A program made the translations under genes and the position numbers. The notes under the pieces are model-generated. The model was not told the origin of the DNA. It searched no databases and worked only from the letters and a program-made list of their open reading frames with translations. Shown one piece after another: positions 1 through 9,920 of a stretch of 64,000 bases of DNA; within the stretch, counting starts at the first letter, position 1, and each line of letters opens with the position of its first letter. Origin of the DNA: an uncultured Bacilli bacterium (GTDB taxonomy: Bacteria; Bacillota_I; Bacilli_A; RF39; UBA660); assembly GCA_934102215.1 (NCBI GenBank), contig CAKOSH010000001.1, positions 1 through 64,000 on the forward strand, read 5' to 3'.

Positions 1-618
<618 letters not shown>

Positions 619-680
619 AATTCTTTTTATTGTTAAAGAATTGATTTCAAATTAATCCTGTCTACAAAACTCATTATTTT

Positions 681-699
681 ACTTAGTTTTCAAAGATCA
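681..699 (-). promoter_or_regulatory. boxA-like rRNA antitermination element
   Basis: The minus strand reads TGATCTTTGAAAACTAAGT in the rRNA leader, about 60 nt before the 16S 5' end. This matches the Firmicutes leader box TCTTTGAAAACT, which helps load the Nus antitermination complex on rRNA transcripts. The match and its position are seen directly. The function comes from knowledge of rrn leaders. Confidence 0.65.
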
Positions 700-731
700 T
701 TTCCAATCGCATTTCCTGCGGTTGCTCATAT

Positions 732-760
732 AATATAACACGATATTTTATCAATGTCAA
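732..760 (-). promoter_or_regulatory. rrn promoter, proximal (P1)
   Basis: Minus strand: -35 TTGACA (755-760), a 17-bp spacer ending TGT, and -10 TATATT (732-737). The TG one base before the -10 also makes an extended -10. It points at the 16S gene and is the closest of three such promoters. Confidence 0.9.
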
Positions 761-881
761 TAACTTTTTTTACATTTTTTTCACTTTTTTATTTTGATGA
801 TTTAAATGAATAAATTATTGATTTTCAAATAACAATTACATTATATTTTTTTTAGCATCCCTTTTTCGTGAATGCTCATCT

Positions 882-910
882 AATATAACACTTCATAACT
901 TCATTGTCAA
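882..910 (-). promoter_or_regulatory. rrn promoter, middle (P2)
   Basis: Minus strand: TTGACA (905-910), 17-bp spacer ATGAAGTTATGAAGTGT, TATATT (882-887). It shares hexamers, spacer length and spacer end (GTGT) with the other two promoters and sits exactly 150 bp upstream of the proximal one. Confidence 0.88.
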
Positions 911-1031
911 CATTTTTTTGACATTTTTTTTATTTTTTTATTTTCAATATTTAATTGAAATAAAAATTGAATTTTTGTCGTTATTTAAATGCTATATTTA
1001 ATTTTTTGCTCTCTTTCACAAGTGCCAGATT

Positions 1032-1060
1032 AATATAACACTTCAGAGTATGCATGTCAA
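1032..1060 (-). promoter_or_regulatory. rrn promoter, distal (P3)
   Basis: Minus strand: TTGACA (1055-1060), 17-bp spacer TGCATACTCTGAAGTGT, TATATT (1032-1037). It is exactly 150 bp upstream of the middle promoter. The stretch 761-1143 outside the promoter cores is A/T tracts with no visible gene. Confidence 0.88.
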
Positions 1061-1143
1061 CAACTTTTTTCAAAAAAATTAAAAAAGTACCAAATTTTCG
1101 ATACTTTTTCAATTTTATGCACAAATTATTAAGAAAAATTAAA

Positions 1144-1680
1144 TTATTCAATTTCTTTTTTAACCTTTTTAAATATATTAAAATAATATTCTATGCATTT
1201 TTCATTAAAAGGAAACTCACCTGATTTCTTCATCTCTATTAGTGCCGATAGTTCTTCCTTTATAATATAATTAACTTCTTTTGGATACTTCATCAACTTT
1301 TTATGATAATTATATTCATTTCTATCCAATATTTTAAATGCACCATCATTAAACACCCTTAAATCCAGATCATAATCTATATATTTTATAACATTATCAT
1401 CTATAACATATGGACTAGCAATATTACAGTAATAAAAAATTCCATTAGACTTAAGTTGTGCAATAATATTAAACCACCTATTATTATAAAAGAACATAAT
1501 TGCTGGTTCTTTAGTACGCCAAGTTCTTCCATCTTGTTTAGTTACTAATACATTTTCATTTCCAAGAACAATATAATCTTTTTTGATATCCAAAACATAT
1601 GCAATATTCCATGATTTATGGATTACACCATTATGTTTATAGCAATGAATCACAAGTGTGTCTCCTACTTTTAAATTCAT
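1144..1680 (-). CDS. ntdP: DUF402 nucleoside tri-/diphosphate phosphatase (NtdP-like)
   Basis: This 178-residue protein aligns along its whole length with the Bacillus/Staphylococcus YgaC/NtdP family (DUF402), which hydrolyses nucleoside tri- and diphosphates in the cytosol with divalent metal. Family landmarks visible are VTKQDGRTW with TKEPAI (residues about 47-62), WFNIIA, FYYCNIASPY and YIDYDLDLRVF, the acidic stretch that binds metal. The length is normal for the family. A GAGGTG ribosome site precedes the ATG. The gene sits alone between the rRNA promoters and the terminator that ends the ctpA transcript, so it probably has its own promoter, which I could not define. The recognition is by motif memory, without a search. 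Confidence 0.85.
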   Translation of the reverse strand: MNLKVGDTLVIHCYKHNGVIHKSWNIAYVLDIKKDYIVLGNENVLVTKQDGRTWRTKEPAIMFFYNNRWFNIIAQLKSNGIFYYCNIASPYVIDDNVIKYIDYDLDLRVFNDGAFKILDRNEYNYHKKLMKYPKEVNYIIKEELSALIEMKKSGEFPFNEKCIEYYFNIFKKVKKEIE

Positions 1681-1747
1681 AAGACACCTCTTTCACACCA
1701 ACATTTTACCACAATCATATACTATAATCAAATTTAACTTGCAAAAA

Positions 1748-1777
1748 TAAAAAATAGTTTACTCATTTTTAGTAAAC
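1748..1777 (-). terminator. Rho-independent terminator after ctpA
   Basis: Minus strand: GTTTACT, a 7-nt loop, AGTAAAC (1757-1777), then a U-rich tract at 1742-1756. It lies 95 bp past the ctpA stop. Confidence 0.75.
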
Positions 1778-1871
1778 CATTTTCCAATTTTGTTAATAAA
1801 ACTCTTTGATAGTCATTTATTCTTATTCACTAATTTTTATTAATTATTATTTATTTATTGTTTATTATTTA

Positions 1872-3314
1872 TTATTTGACACTCTCTATAGCTTTATCTA
1901 ATTGTTTATCAACATCGGTAACTTCAATATCAGGCTCTATTCCTTTTTCGTTAATACTTTCACCATTTGGGCCAAGCCAATATGCACTTGTATATTTTAC
2001 CATCGCGCCGCTTGATAATATTTCAGTTTCCTGAACTGTACCTTTACCATATGTTTTAACACCAACAACCTTTGCACCTAAATTATCTTTTAATGCAAGA
2101 GTTAATACCTCTGAAGCCGAAGCAGAAGAAGAATTAACTAATATAGTTATCTTATCAAATTTTCTATAAACTTTATCTTCATTCTTATGCTTAATTATTT
2201 TAGAATTTCTGTCTTTTATTTGATAAACAACAGTTCCTTTATCTAAAAATAAAGAAGCAGTGTCATATGCAGCACTTAAATACCCACCAGTATTATTTCT
2301 AAGGTCAATTACAAGCGATTTAACGTTATTATCAAAAGAATTCAACTGTTTCTTAACAAGTTCGCTTGTTGTGGCTGAAAATGTCTCTATTTGAATATAA
2401 CCCACATTATCATATGTTTTACTCTTAACAGAATCAATCGTAACACTAGTTCTTGTTAATGTAGTAGAATACTCTTTACCATCTCTTATATAAGTTAAAG
2501 TATATTTATCTTTATCGCCTTTTTTAATAGTATTAGACATATACGTAAATTCTTTATCTTTTAAAAGAACATCATCAAGTTTAATTAATATATCGCCTTT
2601 TTTGAGACCAGCCTTCATAGCCGGTGAATCACTGAATACTTGATTAATTATAATTTCCTCTTTATCATTTAAAGTAATCTCAACACCAATACCAGTATAT
2701 TTACCATTCAATTGTTCCTGAAGACTATCAGTTACATCTTTATTCATATAAATACTATAATCATCTTCTAAATAATTATACATACCAGCAATTGCTGCTT
2801 CAATTAATTTTTTCTTATCTACTTCTTTAACATAACTATTAACAATATGATCATAGCTTTCAACAAATTCATTTAAATCCCCTTTAGCATTCTCACTTGT
2901 CGAAATATATATCTTATCATAATTCTTATAAACAATAAAACCACTACTAACACCAACTACTACTCCAGTAATTAGTATTATAATAATGACCTCAATTATA
3001 TTAAAATCAGTAGACTTCTTTACGATACATTTATCAACTTCATCATCATCATAAATACTCTTATTTTTAATGTTTTTGTCTTTATTAATACCCTTATCAA
3101 TACCTTTATCAATCTTCTTATCAACATTTTTATTTATTTTTTTATCATCACTACTACTTTTAATATCATCTTTTTCATTAAAAACATTCTTTGATTTATT
3201 GTTATTTTGATTCTTCACTATATCTTTAGAATTATTTTTAACACCATCAACATTATTTATACTATTCTTATCACTTTTACTCTTTTTACTATCTTTATCA
3301 ATTTTTTTGTCCAT
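1872..3314 (-). CDS. S41 carboxy-terminal processing protease with PDZ domain
   Basis: This is a membrane-anchored C-terminal processing protease (CtpA/CtpB family, S41) acting on extracytoplasmic proteins. The start is taken at the ATG at 3314, 28 codons inside the longest ORF, because GAGAGAGTGAAG precedes it; that gives 480 residues. In order there is a cytoplasmic Lys/Asp/Asn/Ser-rich tail of about 95 residues, one transmembrane helix (about 103-128), a PDZ domain (about 205-275, including TGIGVEI and KGDILIKLDD), and the peptidase core. The core carries the nucleophile Ser in NSSSASASEVL and the catalytic Lys in TYGKGTVQ. In spore formers such proteases cleave sporulation signalling proteins; a link to the spo0A of this window is only a possibility. 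The low-complexity cytoplasmic tail is unusual. Confidence 0.9.
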   Translation of the reverse strand: MDKKIDKDSKKSKSDKNSINNVDGVKNNSKDIVKNQNNNKSKNVFNEKDDIKSSSDDKKINKNVDKKIDKGIDKGINKDKNIKNKSIYDDDEVDKCIVKKSTDFNIIEVIIIILITGVVVGVSSGFIVYKNYDKIYISTSENAKGDLNEFVESYDHIVNSYVKEVDKKKLIEAAIAGMYNYLEDDYSIYMNKDVTDSLQEQLNGKYTGIGVEITLNDKEEIIINQVFSDSPAMKAGLKKGDILIKLDDVLLKDKEFTYMSNTIKKGDKDKYTLTYIRDGKEYSTTLTRTSVTIDSVKSKTYDNVGYIQIETFSATTSELVKKQLNSFDNNVKSLVIDLRNNTGGYLSAAYDTASLFLDKGTVVYQIKDRNSKIIKHKNEDKVYRKFDKITILVNSSSASASEVLTLALKDNLGAKVVGVKTYGKGTVQETEILSSGAMVKYTSAYWLGPNGESINEKGIEPDIEVTDVDKQLDKAIESVK

Positions 3315-3454
3315 ATTTATCTTCACTCTCTCTACTATGTCATTATACAACAAAGAAATATAATTTAAAAGACCCAAACAATCATATAAAACAAACAATA
3401 TTTTAAAAAATAAATATATTACTAATCATATTTCCAATAAAAATATTAACACAA

Positions 3455-3482
3455 CAAAAAAGAATTAGATTAAACTAATTCT
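3455..3482 (-). terminator. Terminator of the S10-spc-alpha operon, overlapping the rplQ stop
   Basis: Minus strand: AGAATTAG, 6-nt loop, CTAATTCT (3461-3482), followed by TTTTTT. The 5' arm is part of the last rplQ codons, so stop codon and terminator are merged. Confidence 0.85.
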
Positions 3483-3814
3483 AATCTTACGATTAAAGCA
3501 TCGTCTCCAATTCTTTCTTTTAGTTTGATTATTCTAGTATATCCACCATTTCTATCTTTATAAGTAACAGCATATTCATCGAATAATTTTTTAACTAAAT
3601 CTTTATCATTATTTAAGAAAGCAAGTGCTTTTCTTCTAGAATTAAGATCTCCTTTTTTAGCGTATGTAATCATTTTTTCTACGAACTTACGAACTTCTTT
3701 AGCTCTTTGTTCTGTAGTTTGAACAAAACCATTTTTAAGAACATCTTTAGTTAAACTAGATAGAATACTTCTTCTAACACGAGTTTCTCTATTTAATTTT
3801 CTATATAATGCCAT
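3470..3814 (-). CDS. rplQ: 50S ribosomal protein L17
   Basis: L17 of 114 residues, last gene of the operon. The start MALYRKLNRETRVRRSILSS matches the family N-terminus (YRKLxR...RxAxLRxL), and GGYTRIIKLKERIGDDA is the conserved C-terminal signature. It sits 9 bp after rpoA with GGAGG before the ATG. Its stop lies inside a terminator hairpin. The ecfA/truA/rplM genes that follow rplQ in many Firmicutes are absent; ctpA comes next. Confidence 0.97.
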   Translation of the reverse strand: MALYRKLNRETRVRRSILSSLTKDVLKNGFVQTTEQRAKEVRKFVEKMITYAKKGDLNSRRKALAFLNNDKDLVKKLFDEYAVTYKDRNGGYTRIIKLKERIGDDALIVRLELV

Positions 3815-3823
3815 TATATCCTC

Positions 3824-4771
3824 CTAATCCTCATCGCGGAACTTAAGTCCCATATCTTTAACTTTGTCTAATACTTCTTTTAAAGATTTCTTACCAAGAT
3901 TTCTAATTTTCATCATTTCTGATTCACTCTTAGATGTTAAATCTTGTAAAGTATGAATAGCATCTCTCTTTAAGCAATTATAAGCTCTTACAGATAAATC
4001 TAATTCTTCAATAGGAGTTTCTAATGTTTTTTGAACAGAATTTTCTTCTTTATCAGCTAAAACACTTTCAAGTCCAGTTAAATTATGTAAATCAGTAATA
4101 ACTTCAAAGTGATCAATGATAATTTTAGCAGCACGAGCTACTGCTTCTTCTGGCTTAACACTTCCGTTAGTCCATACATTTAAAATCAATTTATCATAAT
4201 TATCACTTTGTCCAACACGAGCAGTTTCAACTTCATAACTAACTCTTTCAATAGGACTATATAATGAATCAACACCAATTGCTCCTACTACATCTTTAAC
4301 AGCAATAGCATTAATTTTTCCATCAACATAACCACGACCATTAGATACAGTCATAGTCATATCTAGGCTTCCACCTTTTGATAAAGTAGCTATTAATAAA
4401 TCCGGATTAATTATTTCAACTTCACCATTTTTATCAATATTAGAAGCATGTACTTCTCCTTCTTTATTTGCTTTTAAATGTAATACTTGATCATTCTCAC
4501 TATGATTTTTAAGAACTAATTTCTTTAAGTTAAGAATAATTTCAGTTACATCTTCAACAACGCCATCCATTTTTTGAAATTCATGCATAACTCCTTCGAT
4601 TTTAACATCAGTTATAGCACTACCTTCTAAACTAGATAACATAACTCTACGAAGAGCATTACCTATAGTTGTTCCAAAGCCTCTTTCAAGTGGCTCTAAA
4701 ACGAATTTTCCATAATAATTACTTTCAACATATTCATTTACTTTGTAATCTGGTTTAATAAATTTTAACAT
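3824..4771 (-). CDS. rpoA: DNA-directed RNA polymerase subunit alpha
   Basis: RNA polymerase alpha, 315 residues, the normal length. The N-terminal dimerisation and assembly domain (about 1-230) has the motif LEPLERGFGTTIGNALRRVML, split here across residues 26-46. After an acidic linker, the C-terminal domain (about 245-315) has the helix-hairpin-helix IRNLGKKSLKEVLDKV, which contacts UP-element DNA and activators. The rRNA promoters in this window have A/T tracts upstream of the -35 that could act as UP elements for this domain. Confidence 0.99.
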   Translation of the reverse strand: MLKFIKPDYKVNEYVESNYYGKFVLEPLERGFGTTIGNALRRVMLSSLEGSAITDVKIEGVMHEFQKMDGVVEDVTEIILNLKKLVLKNHSENDQVLHLKANKEGEVHASNIDKNGEVEIINPDLLIATLSKGGSLDMTMTVSNGRGYVDGKINAIAVKDVVGAIGVDSLYSPIERVSYEVETARVGQSDNYDKLILNVWTNGSVKPEEAVARAAKIIIDHFEVITDLHNLTGLESVLADKEENSVQKTLETPIEELDLSVRAYNCLKRDAIHTLQDLTSKSESEMMKIRNLGKKSLKEVLDKVKDMGLKFRDED

Positions 4772-4791
4772 GGTTTTTCCCCTTTCCTAAA

Positions 4792-5175
4792 CTATATACG
4801 TCTTCTCTTAGGTGGTCTACATCCATTATGTGGTACTGGTGTAACATCATTAATAGCTGTAATTTCAAGTCCTGCAGTTTGTAAACTTCTAACAGCTGTT
4901 TCACGTCCCCCACCAATTCCTTTAACGAATACTTCTACTTTTCTAATTCCAGCATCATAAGCAGCTTTACCAGCAGCCTCAGCGCTCATACCAGCAGCGA
5001 AAGGAGTTTTCTTTTTACTTCCTTTATATCCTACTGTTCCTGAAGAAGCCCAACTAATTACTCCACCTTCTTTATCAGTAATAGTTACGATTGTATTATT
5101 AAATGTAGAGTGAATATGTGCTTGACCTTCAGTGATATCTCTCTTTGCTTTTCTTTTTCTTCTATTATAAGCCAT
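4792..5175 (-). CDS. rpsK: 30S ribosomal protein S11
   Basis: S11, 127 residues, in the platform of the 30S subunit. Visible signatures are [16 protein letters not shown] near the start, [16 protein letters not shown] in the middle and the basic C-terminal [13 protein letters not shown]. It lies between rpsM and rpoA with 19-20 bp spacers and a GGAGG site. Confidence 0.98.
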   Translation of the reverse strand: MAYNRRKRKAKRDITEGQAHIHSTFNNTIVTITDKEGGVISWASSGTVGYKGSKKKTPFAAGMSAEAAGKAAYDAGIRKVEVFVKGIGGGRETAVRSLQTAGLEITAINDVTPVPHNGCRPPKRRRI

Positions 5176-5194
5176 AAGTTATCCCTCCTATTTC

Positions 5195-5560
5195 CTATTT
5201 CTTCTTATTAGCAATAGTCTTTGGTTTACCTTTACGAGTTCTAGCATTTCTACTAGTATGTTGTCCTCTTACTGGTAAGCCCTTTTTATGTCTTGTACCT
5301 TGATATGAGTTGATTTCCATTTTAGTTTTAATGTTCATTTCAACTTCACGTTTTAAGTCTCCTACTAATACATATTTATCAGCAGCTGCTCTTAAACGAT
5401 TAATTTCATCAACAGTTAAATTATCAGTTCTAGTATCTTCACTAACATTTGCATCACTACAAATTTCATGAGCTCTAGTTGGACCAACACCATAAATGTA
5501 AGTAAGTGCTACTACTATTCTCTTATTCTTTGGTAAGTCAATATTTTTAATACGTGCCAT
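5195..5560 (-). CDS. rpsM: 30S ribosomal protein S13
   Basis: S13, 121 residues, in the head of the 30S subunit near the P-site tRNA. It shows [15 protein letters not shown] at the N-terminus, [18 protein letters not shown] and the basic tail [17 protein letters not shown]. It follows rpmJ by 13 bp with a GGAGG site. Confidence 0.98.
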   Translation of the reverse strand: MARIKNIDLPKNKRIVVALTYIYGVGPTRAHEICSDANVSEDTRTDNLTVDEINRLRAAADKYVLVGDLKREVEMNIKTKMEINSYQGTRHKKGLPVRGQHTSRNARTRKGKPKTIANKKK

Positions 5561-5573
5561 ATTTTCCTCCTAC

Positions 5574-5687
5574 TTAACCTTGTCTTTGTTTATGTTTTGG
5601 GTTTTCACAAATTACCCTAACAGTTCCGTTTCTTTTAATAATTTTGCATTTGTCGCAAATCTTTTTTACTGATGGTCTTACTTTCAT
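5574..5687 (-). CDS. rpmJ: 50S ribosomal protein L36
   Basis: A 37-residue ORF between infA and rpsM encodes L36. It begins [14 protein letters not shown] and ends NPKHKQRQG. The zinc-ribbon ligands Cys11, Cys14, Cys27 and His32 are all present, so this is the zinc-binding form. GGAGG lies 8 bp before the ATG. Length and position (infA-rpmJ-rpsM) are normal for the alpha operon. Confidence 0.97.
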   Translation of the reverse strand: MKVRPSVKKICDKCKIIKRNGTVRVICENPKHKQRQG

Positions 5688-5700
5688 TCTAATCCCTCCA

Positions 5701-5922
5701 TTATTTTCTATAAATTATACGCCCACGTGTTAAATCACAAATAGGTATTTCCATAAGCACTGTATCACCTGGGTAAATACGAATCATGTTTAAACGCATT
5801 TTTCCAGAAACGCGGGCTTCCACGATGTGCCCATTATCAAGTTTTACTTTGAAGTCTCCTCCAGGTAAAACTTCTAATACCTTTCCTTCAAGCTCAATAT
5901 AACCGTCTTTTTCTTTGGCCAT
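5701..5922 (-). CDS. infA: Translation initiation factor IF-1
   Basis: IF-1, 73 residues, a single OB-fold protein binding the 30S A site during initiation. [20 protein letters not shown] and [22 protein letters not shown] match the family, with small differences from the usual AHISGKMRKNYIRI. It lies between map (4 bp) and rpmJ (13 bp). Confidence 0.98.
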   Translation of the reverse strand: MAKEKDGYIELEGKVLEVLPGGDFKVKLDNGHIVEARVSGKMRLNMIRIYPGDTVLMEIPICDLTRGRIIYRK

Positions 5923-5926
5923 GTTT

Positions 5927-6676
5927 TCACTCTCCTGTTAAAATCTCATAACCATCTTTAGTTACAAGAATAGTATGTTCAAAATGCGCAGCAGGACTAC
6001 CATCACGAGTGACAATTCCCCACTCATCTTCAAGTAACCATACTTGTTTAGTACCAAGACTAAACATAGGTTCAATAGCTAAGGTCATACCTTCTTTAAG
6101 TATTATTCCTTCACTTTCATGATTACTAAGATTAGGAATATATGGATCTTCATGAAGATTACGTCCAACACCATGTCCAGTTAAACATTCAAATACTCCA
6201 AATCCATTCTCCTTAGCAACCTTACCAATCGCAGAACAAACATCATTTAATTTTATTCCAGCTTTAACTACTTTAATTCCTTCGTATAAAGCCCTTCTTG
6301 TCTCTTTAACAAGTCTTTCTGTATCCTTATCAACCCTACCTATTATATAAGTATAAGCTGAATCAGAATGATAACCTTTGTATATAGATCCAACATCTAC
6401 TGAAACTATATCACCGTTTTTAATTATAGTATCATCAGGGATCCCATGAACAACCATATCATTAATACTAACGCAGGATGAAGCGGGATACCCTTCATAA
6501 TCAAGAAATGATGGTGTAGCATCATGACTAACAATGTAATCATATACATATTTATCAATTTGCTTTGTAGTCATACCAGGTTTAATATAATCTTTTAAAC
6601 TTGATAGAACTCCATAAGTAATCTCTCCAGATTTTCTCATAAGTTCAATTTCTTGTTTTGTCTTAATACTAATCAT
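5927..6676 (-). CDS. map: Type I methionine aminopeptidase
   Basis: Cytosolic methionine aminopeptidase, 249 residues, removing the initiator Met from nascent proteins. The five metal ligands are in their usual settings: two Asp in [16 protein letters not shown], His in [11 protein letters not shown], Glu in LAIEPMF and Glu in HFEHTILV. The start overlaps the end of adk by 8 bp, which suggests coupled translation. Order adk-map-infA is the usual Firmicutes one. Confidence 0.97.
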   Translation of the reverse strand: MISIKTKQEIELMRKSGEITYGVLSSLKDYIKPGMTTKQIDKYVYDYIVSHDATPSFLDYEGYPASSCVSINDMVVHGIPDDTIIKNGDIVSVDVGSIYKGYHSDSAYTYIIGRVDKDTERLVKETRRALYEGIKVVKAGIKLNDVCSAIGKVAKENGFGVFECLTGHGVGRNLHEDPYIPNLSNHESEGIILKEGMTLAIEPMFSLGTKQVWLLEDEWGIVTRDGSPAAHFEHTILVTKDGYEILTGE

Positions 6677-7325
6677 TTTTACTTCCTATTTTCTTTTCGA
6701 ATTCCATAAAAGTATCTTCAGCAGAACCATTTGCATCAAGTTCAACTAATATACCTTTATTTCTATAATATTCAATCACAGGAGTACAGTTAACTTCATA
6801 ATTACCATAACCTTTTTTAAATGTTTCTTCATTATCATCATTACGAGTTATAAGAGGCACGTTACACTCATCACACATACCTTCAACTTTAGGAGCATTT
6901 ACTCCAGTAAGTCTATTATATGTTTTTTTACATTGAGGACAAATTTGTCTTCCAAGTGTTCTCTTAAGTGCCATATCGTAAGATACATTAAGAAGTACTG
7001 CATAATCGATATGAAGTCCTAACTCATCACAGATATTATTAATCGCAGTTACTTGTGGCATATGTCTTGGATATCCATCAAGTATAAATCCACCTTTAAC
7101 ATCATCCTTCATAAGTCTTTCTTTCATAAGTTCATTAGTTATAGAGTCATCAACAAGTTCTCTTCTTGACTGAATTTCTCTTATCTTTTTTCCAAGTTCA
7201 GTACTTGGATCAACTCCCCTTAAAAGTTCACCAGCAGAGATACAAACAAGATTATATTTCTTATTTAGCATTGAAGCCATAGTACCTTTTCCTGCTGCTG
7301 GTGGTGCAATTAAAATTAGATTCAT
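6669..7325 (-). CDS. adk: Adenylate kinase (long, zinc-finger form)
   Basis: Adenylate kinase, 218 residues, interconverting ATP + AMP and 2 ADP. The LID contains the zinc knuckle CPQC...CDEC, and the NMP domain has GFILDGYPRH. The P-loop reads APPAAGKGT instead of the common GPPGAGKGT: the first and fourth Gly positions are Ala, but the Lys and GKGT core are kept. YPRH also replaces the usual FPRT. I read it as functional, as the only candidate here and in its normal place between secY and map. Confidence 0.96.
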   Translation of the reverse strand: MNLILIAPPAAGKGTMASMLNKKYNLVCISAGELLRGVDPSTELGKKIREIQSRRELVDDSITNELMKERLMKDDVKGGFILDGYPRHMPQVTAINNICDELGLHIDYAVLLNVSYDMALKRTLGRQICPQCKKTYNRLTGVNAPKVEGMCDECNVPLITRNDDNEETFKKGYGNYEVNCTPVIEYYRNKGILVELDANGSAEDTFMEFEKKIGSKND

Positions 7326-7331
7326 AAATTT

Positions 7332-8582
7332 TTATCTCCTATTATAATTTCTTGATGCAACAGAACTTTCAAGTTGTTTATATGTTTCAAGAACAACACC
7401 AACAGCAATTAATATTGATGTTCCACCTAATCTTACGGTATCTGGAAGACCAGTTACTGCTGTGAAGATAATAGGTGCTGCTGCTATTAATGCTATAAAT
7501 ATAGCACCTAAGAATGTAATTCTTGATAACACTTTTGATATATGTTTTTTAGTTTCACTTCCAGGTCTAATACCAGGAATATAGCCACCATTTTTGTTTA
7601 AATTCTTACTTAATTCTTCTGGGTTAATTGTTAAGAAAGTATAGATATATGTGAATATTAATATAAGTGCTACGTATACTACAAACCCAACAGGTTTAGT
7701 TGTTGATAAGTAGTTATTAAAGAATGATAATACTTTAGCATTTTTAATAAAGTAACTTAATATTGATGGTATTCCCATAATTACACTTGCTATGATAACA
7801 GGCATAACACCAGCAGAATTTAATCTTAATGGTAAGAATGTTTGTTGTCCACCATAACTTGATGAACTTCTATTTGAATATTGAATTGGTATTCTTCTTT
7901 CAGCTTCTTGAACAAATATTACTCCAACTATTATACCTAAATATAATAATATAAATAATATAAATGTTCCCCAGGCAATAAATGCATTATTAGCATTTGG
8001 TATTAATGATTGAAATGCTGTTACAAACATACTTGGTAAAGTGTTAACAATACCAGCCATGATTATTAATGATACACCATTTCCAATACCTTTATTAGTT
8101 ATTTCATCTCCTAACCATAACAAGAAGGCAGTACCTGCTGTTAAGATTAAAGCAATTTTGAAATACATAATAGGTGCTTCAGTTTTACCCATGAACATCA
8201 TAGGATAGAAGAAGCCTTGAATAAATGCAATAGCAAGTCCGGCGTATCTAGTTATTTTATTAATCTTACGTCTTCCTTCTTCTCCCATTTCCTTTAACTC
8301 AGTAAAGTAAGGAATGATATCCATTTGTAAAATTTGAATAATTATTGAAGCTGTTATATAAGGCATAACACCTAATGCGAAGATTGAGAATTGTTTTAGA
8401 CCTCCACCACTCATAGCATTAAATAATTCTAAAAATCCAATATCTCCAGTTATAACATTCATACCAGGAATTGTAATTGAATTACCTATTGCAAAGATAA
8501 ATAATGCACATAGAGTAAATAATATTCTAGCTCTTAAATCTTTGTTAGAAGATCTAAATATTTGCTTGAATGTAGCAAACAT
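7332..8582 (-). CDS. secY: Protein translocase subunit SecY
   Basis: SecY, 416 residues, the channel subunit of the Sec translocon, with about ten transmembrane helices. The plug/early region NSITIPGMN, the loop RRIPIQYSNR and the C-terminal NPEELSKNLNKNGGYIPGIRPG are characteristic. It follows rplO by one base. It would export the secreted surface proteins of this window. Confidence 0.99.
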   Translation of the reverse strand: MFATFKQIFRSSNKDLRARILFTLCALFIFAIGNSITIPGMNVITGDIGFLELFNAMSGGGLKQFSIFALGVMPYITASIIIQILQMDIIPYFTELKEMGEEGRRKINKITRYAGLAIAFIQGFFYPMMFMGKTEAPIMYFKIALILTAGTAFLLWLGDEITNKGIGNGVSLIIMAGIVNTLPSMFVTAFQSLIPNANNAFIAWGTFILFILLYLGIIVGVIFVQEAERRIPIQYSNRSSSSYGGQQTFLPLRLNSAGVMPVIIASVIMGIPSILSYFIKNAKVLSFFNNYLSTTKPVGFVVYVALILIFTYIYTFLTINPEELSKNLNKNGGYIPGIRPGSETKKHISKVLSRITFLGAIFIALIAAAPIIFTAVTGLPDTVRLGGTSILIAVGVVLETYKQLESSVASRNYNRR

Positions 8583-8583
8583 A

Positions 8584-9027
8584 TTAAATCACCTCCGTAG
8601 TTCCACCCAATTCCTCTATTTTTGTGATAGCTTGGTTAGTGAAAATATTAGCCTTAACAGTTAATTTCTTTTCTAGTTTTCCACTACCTAACACCTTGAT
8701 ACCACATAATTCTTTTTTAACAAGTCCAGATTCTTTTAATACTTCAGGAGTAATAACATCTCCATCTTTAAATCTATTTAAATCTGAAACATTAATAATT
8801 GCATATCTCTTAGTGAATCTAGCGTTTGAAAATCCACGTCTTGGTAATCTTTTATATAATGGAGTTTGTCCACCTTCAAACCAAGGATGAATTGAAGCAC
8901 CGCTTCTAGCCTTTTGACCTTTTTCACCACGAGTTGATGTTTTACCATGTCCACTTCCTGGTCCACGTCCAACAACTTTTCTTCTATGAGTTGATCCTTC
9001 AACTTTACTTAATTCATGTAATTTCAT
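8584..9027 (-). CDS. rplO: 50S ribosomal protein L15
   Basis: L15, 147 residues. N-terminal [26 protein letters not shown] and GFEGGQ-type sequence ([18 protein letters not shown]) are diagnostic. Its ATG shares a base with the rpsE stop (TAATG). The gene for L30, which usually separates rpsE and rplO, is missing here. Confidence 0.98.
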   Translation of the reverse strand: MKLHELSKVEGSTHRRKVVGRGPGSGHGKTSTRGEKGQKARSGASIHPWFEGGQTPLYKRLPRRGFSNARFTKRYAIINVSDLNRFKDGDVITPEVLKESGLVKKELCGIKVLGSGKLEKKLTVKANIFTNQAITKIEELGGTTEVI

Positions 9028-9542
9028 TATTTTAAGACCTCCTCAACTGTTTTACCACGTAAACTAGCAACATGTTCGATAGTTCTTTGATTTGCTAGTG
9101 CTTCAATAGTTGCTTTTGCTGTATTAATTTGAGTATTGCTTCCTAATGATTTAGAAACAACATCTTTAACACCAGCAAGTTCTAAAACTATTCTTGAAGC
9201 CCCACCAGCGATAATTCCACGACCAGCTTTAGCAGGTCTAATTAATACTTTAGCAGCTCCACAAACACCAGTAACTTCATGAGAAATAGTTCTACCATCT
9301 ACTAAATCTACATGTACAATATTTTTTTCAGCTTCTTTAATTGCTTTACTTACAGCAACAGGAATTTCCTTAGATTTACCAGTACCAATTCCAACGTTAC
9401 CTTTTCTATCTCCTACAGCAACAGTAGCTGAAAATCTAAAATTACGTCCACCTTGAGTAACTTTAGTAACTTTACCGATAGAAATTATTTTATCTTCATA
9501 TAATTTCTTTGGTTCACGATCAGTTCTTTTATTACCGTTCAT
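9027..9542 (-). CDS. rpsE: 30S ribosomal protein S5
   Basis: S5, 171 residues, affecting decoding accuracy. It shows the double-stranded-RNA-binding-like N-domain with [21 protein letters not shown] and the C-domain [23 protein letters not shown]. It begins 11 bp after rplR and overlaps rplO by one base. Confidence 0.98.
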   Translation of the reverse strand: MNGNKRTDREPKKLYEDKIISIGKVTKVTQGGRNFRFSATVAVGDRKGNVGIGTGKSKEIPVAVSKAIKEAEKNIVHVDLVDGRTISHEVTGVCGAAKVLIRPAKAGRGIIAGGASRIVLELAGVKDVVSKSLGSNTQINTAKATIEALANQRTIEHVASLRGKTVEEVLK

Positions 9543-9553
9543 ATATATCCTCC

Positions 9554-9907
9554 CTAGAATTCTAGTCCATTTTCACGAGCTGCATCAGCTAATGCTTTAA
9601 CGCGTCCGTGATATAGATATCCACCACGATCAAATACAACTGTTTTGATCTTAGCTTTTTTAGCTTTTTCTGCAATGTCTTTTCCAACAGCAGCAGCTGC
9701 TTCAAGATTGTTATTCTTTAGTTTTAGTTCTAAAGAAGAAGAACTAGCTATAGTAACACCTTTAACATCATCTATTAATTGAGCATATATAGCTTGATTA
9801 CTTCTAAAAACACAAAGTCTAGGAGTTACATCTGTACCAGATAAAGTTCTTCTGATCTTACGATGTCTTTTAATTCTCATATCGTTTTTTGATTCTTTTC
9901 TTATCAT
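9554..9907 (-). CDS. rplR: 50S ribosomal protein L18
   Basis: L18, 117 residues, binding 5S r[29 protein letters not shown] and the C-terminal [27 protein letters not shown] are the family signature. GGAGGT lies just before the chosen ATG. Confidence 0.98.
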   Translation of the reverse strand: MIRKESKNDMRIKRHRKIRRTLSGTDVTPRLCVFRSNQAIYAQLIDDVKGVTIASSSSLELKLKNNNLEAAAAVGKDIAEKAKKAKIKTVVFDRGGYLYHGRVKALADAARENGLEF

Positions 9908-9920
9908 TTCTATTTACCTC

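Noticed and set aside
841..880. Terminator-like hairpin between the rrn promoters
   Set aside because: AGCATTC...GGGATGCT pairs weakly and on the transcribed strand is followed by A and not U, so it would not end rRNA transcription.
3315..3398. Upstream extension of the S41 protease
   Set aside because: The inner ATG at 3314 has a purine-rich ribosome site, and the added 28 residues are hydrophobic and look unlike the charged N-terminus that follows.
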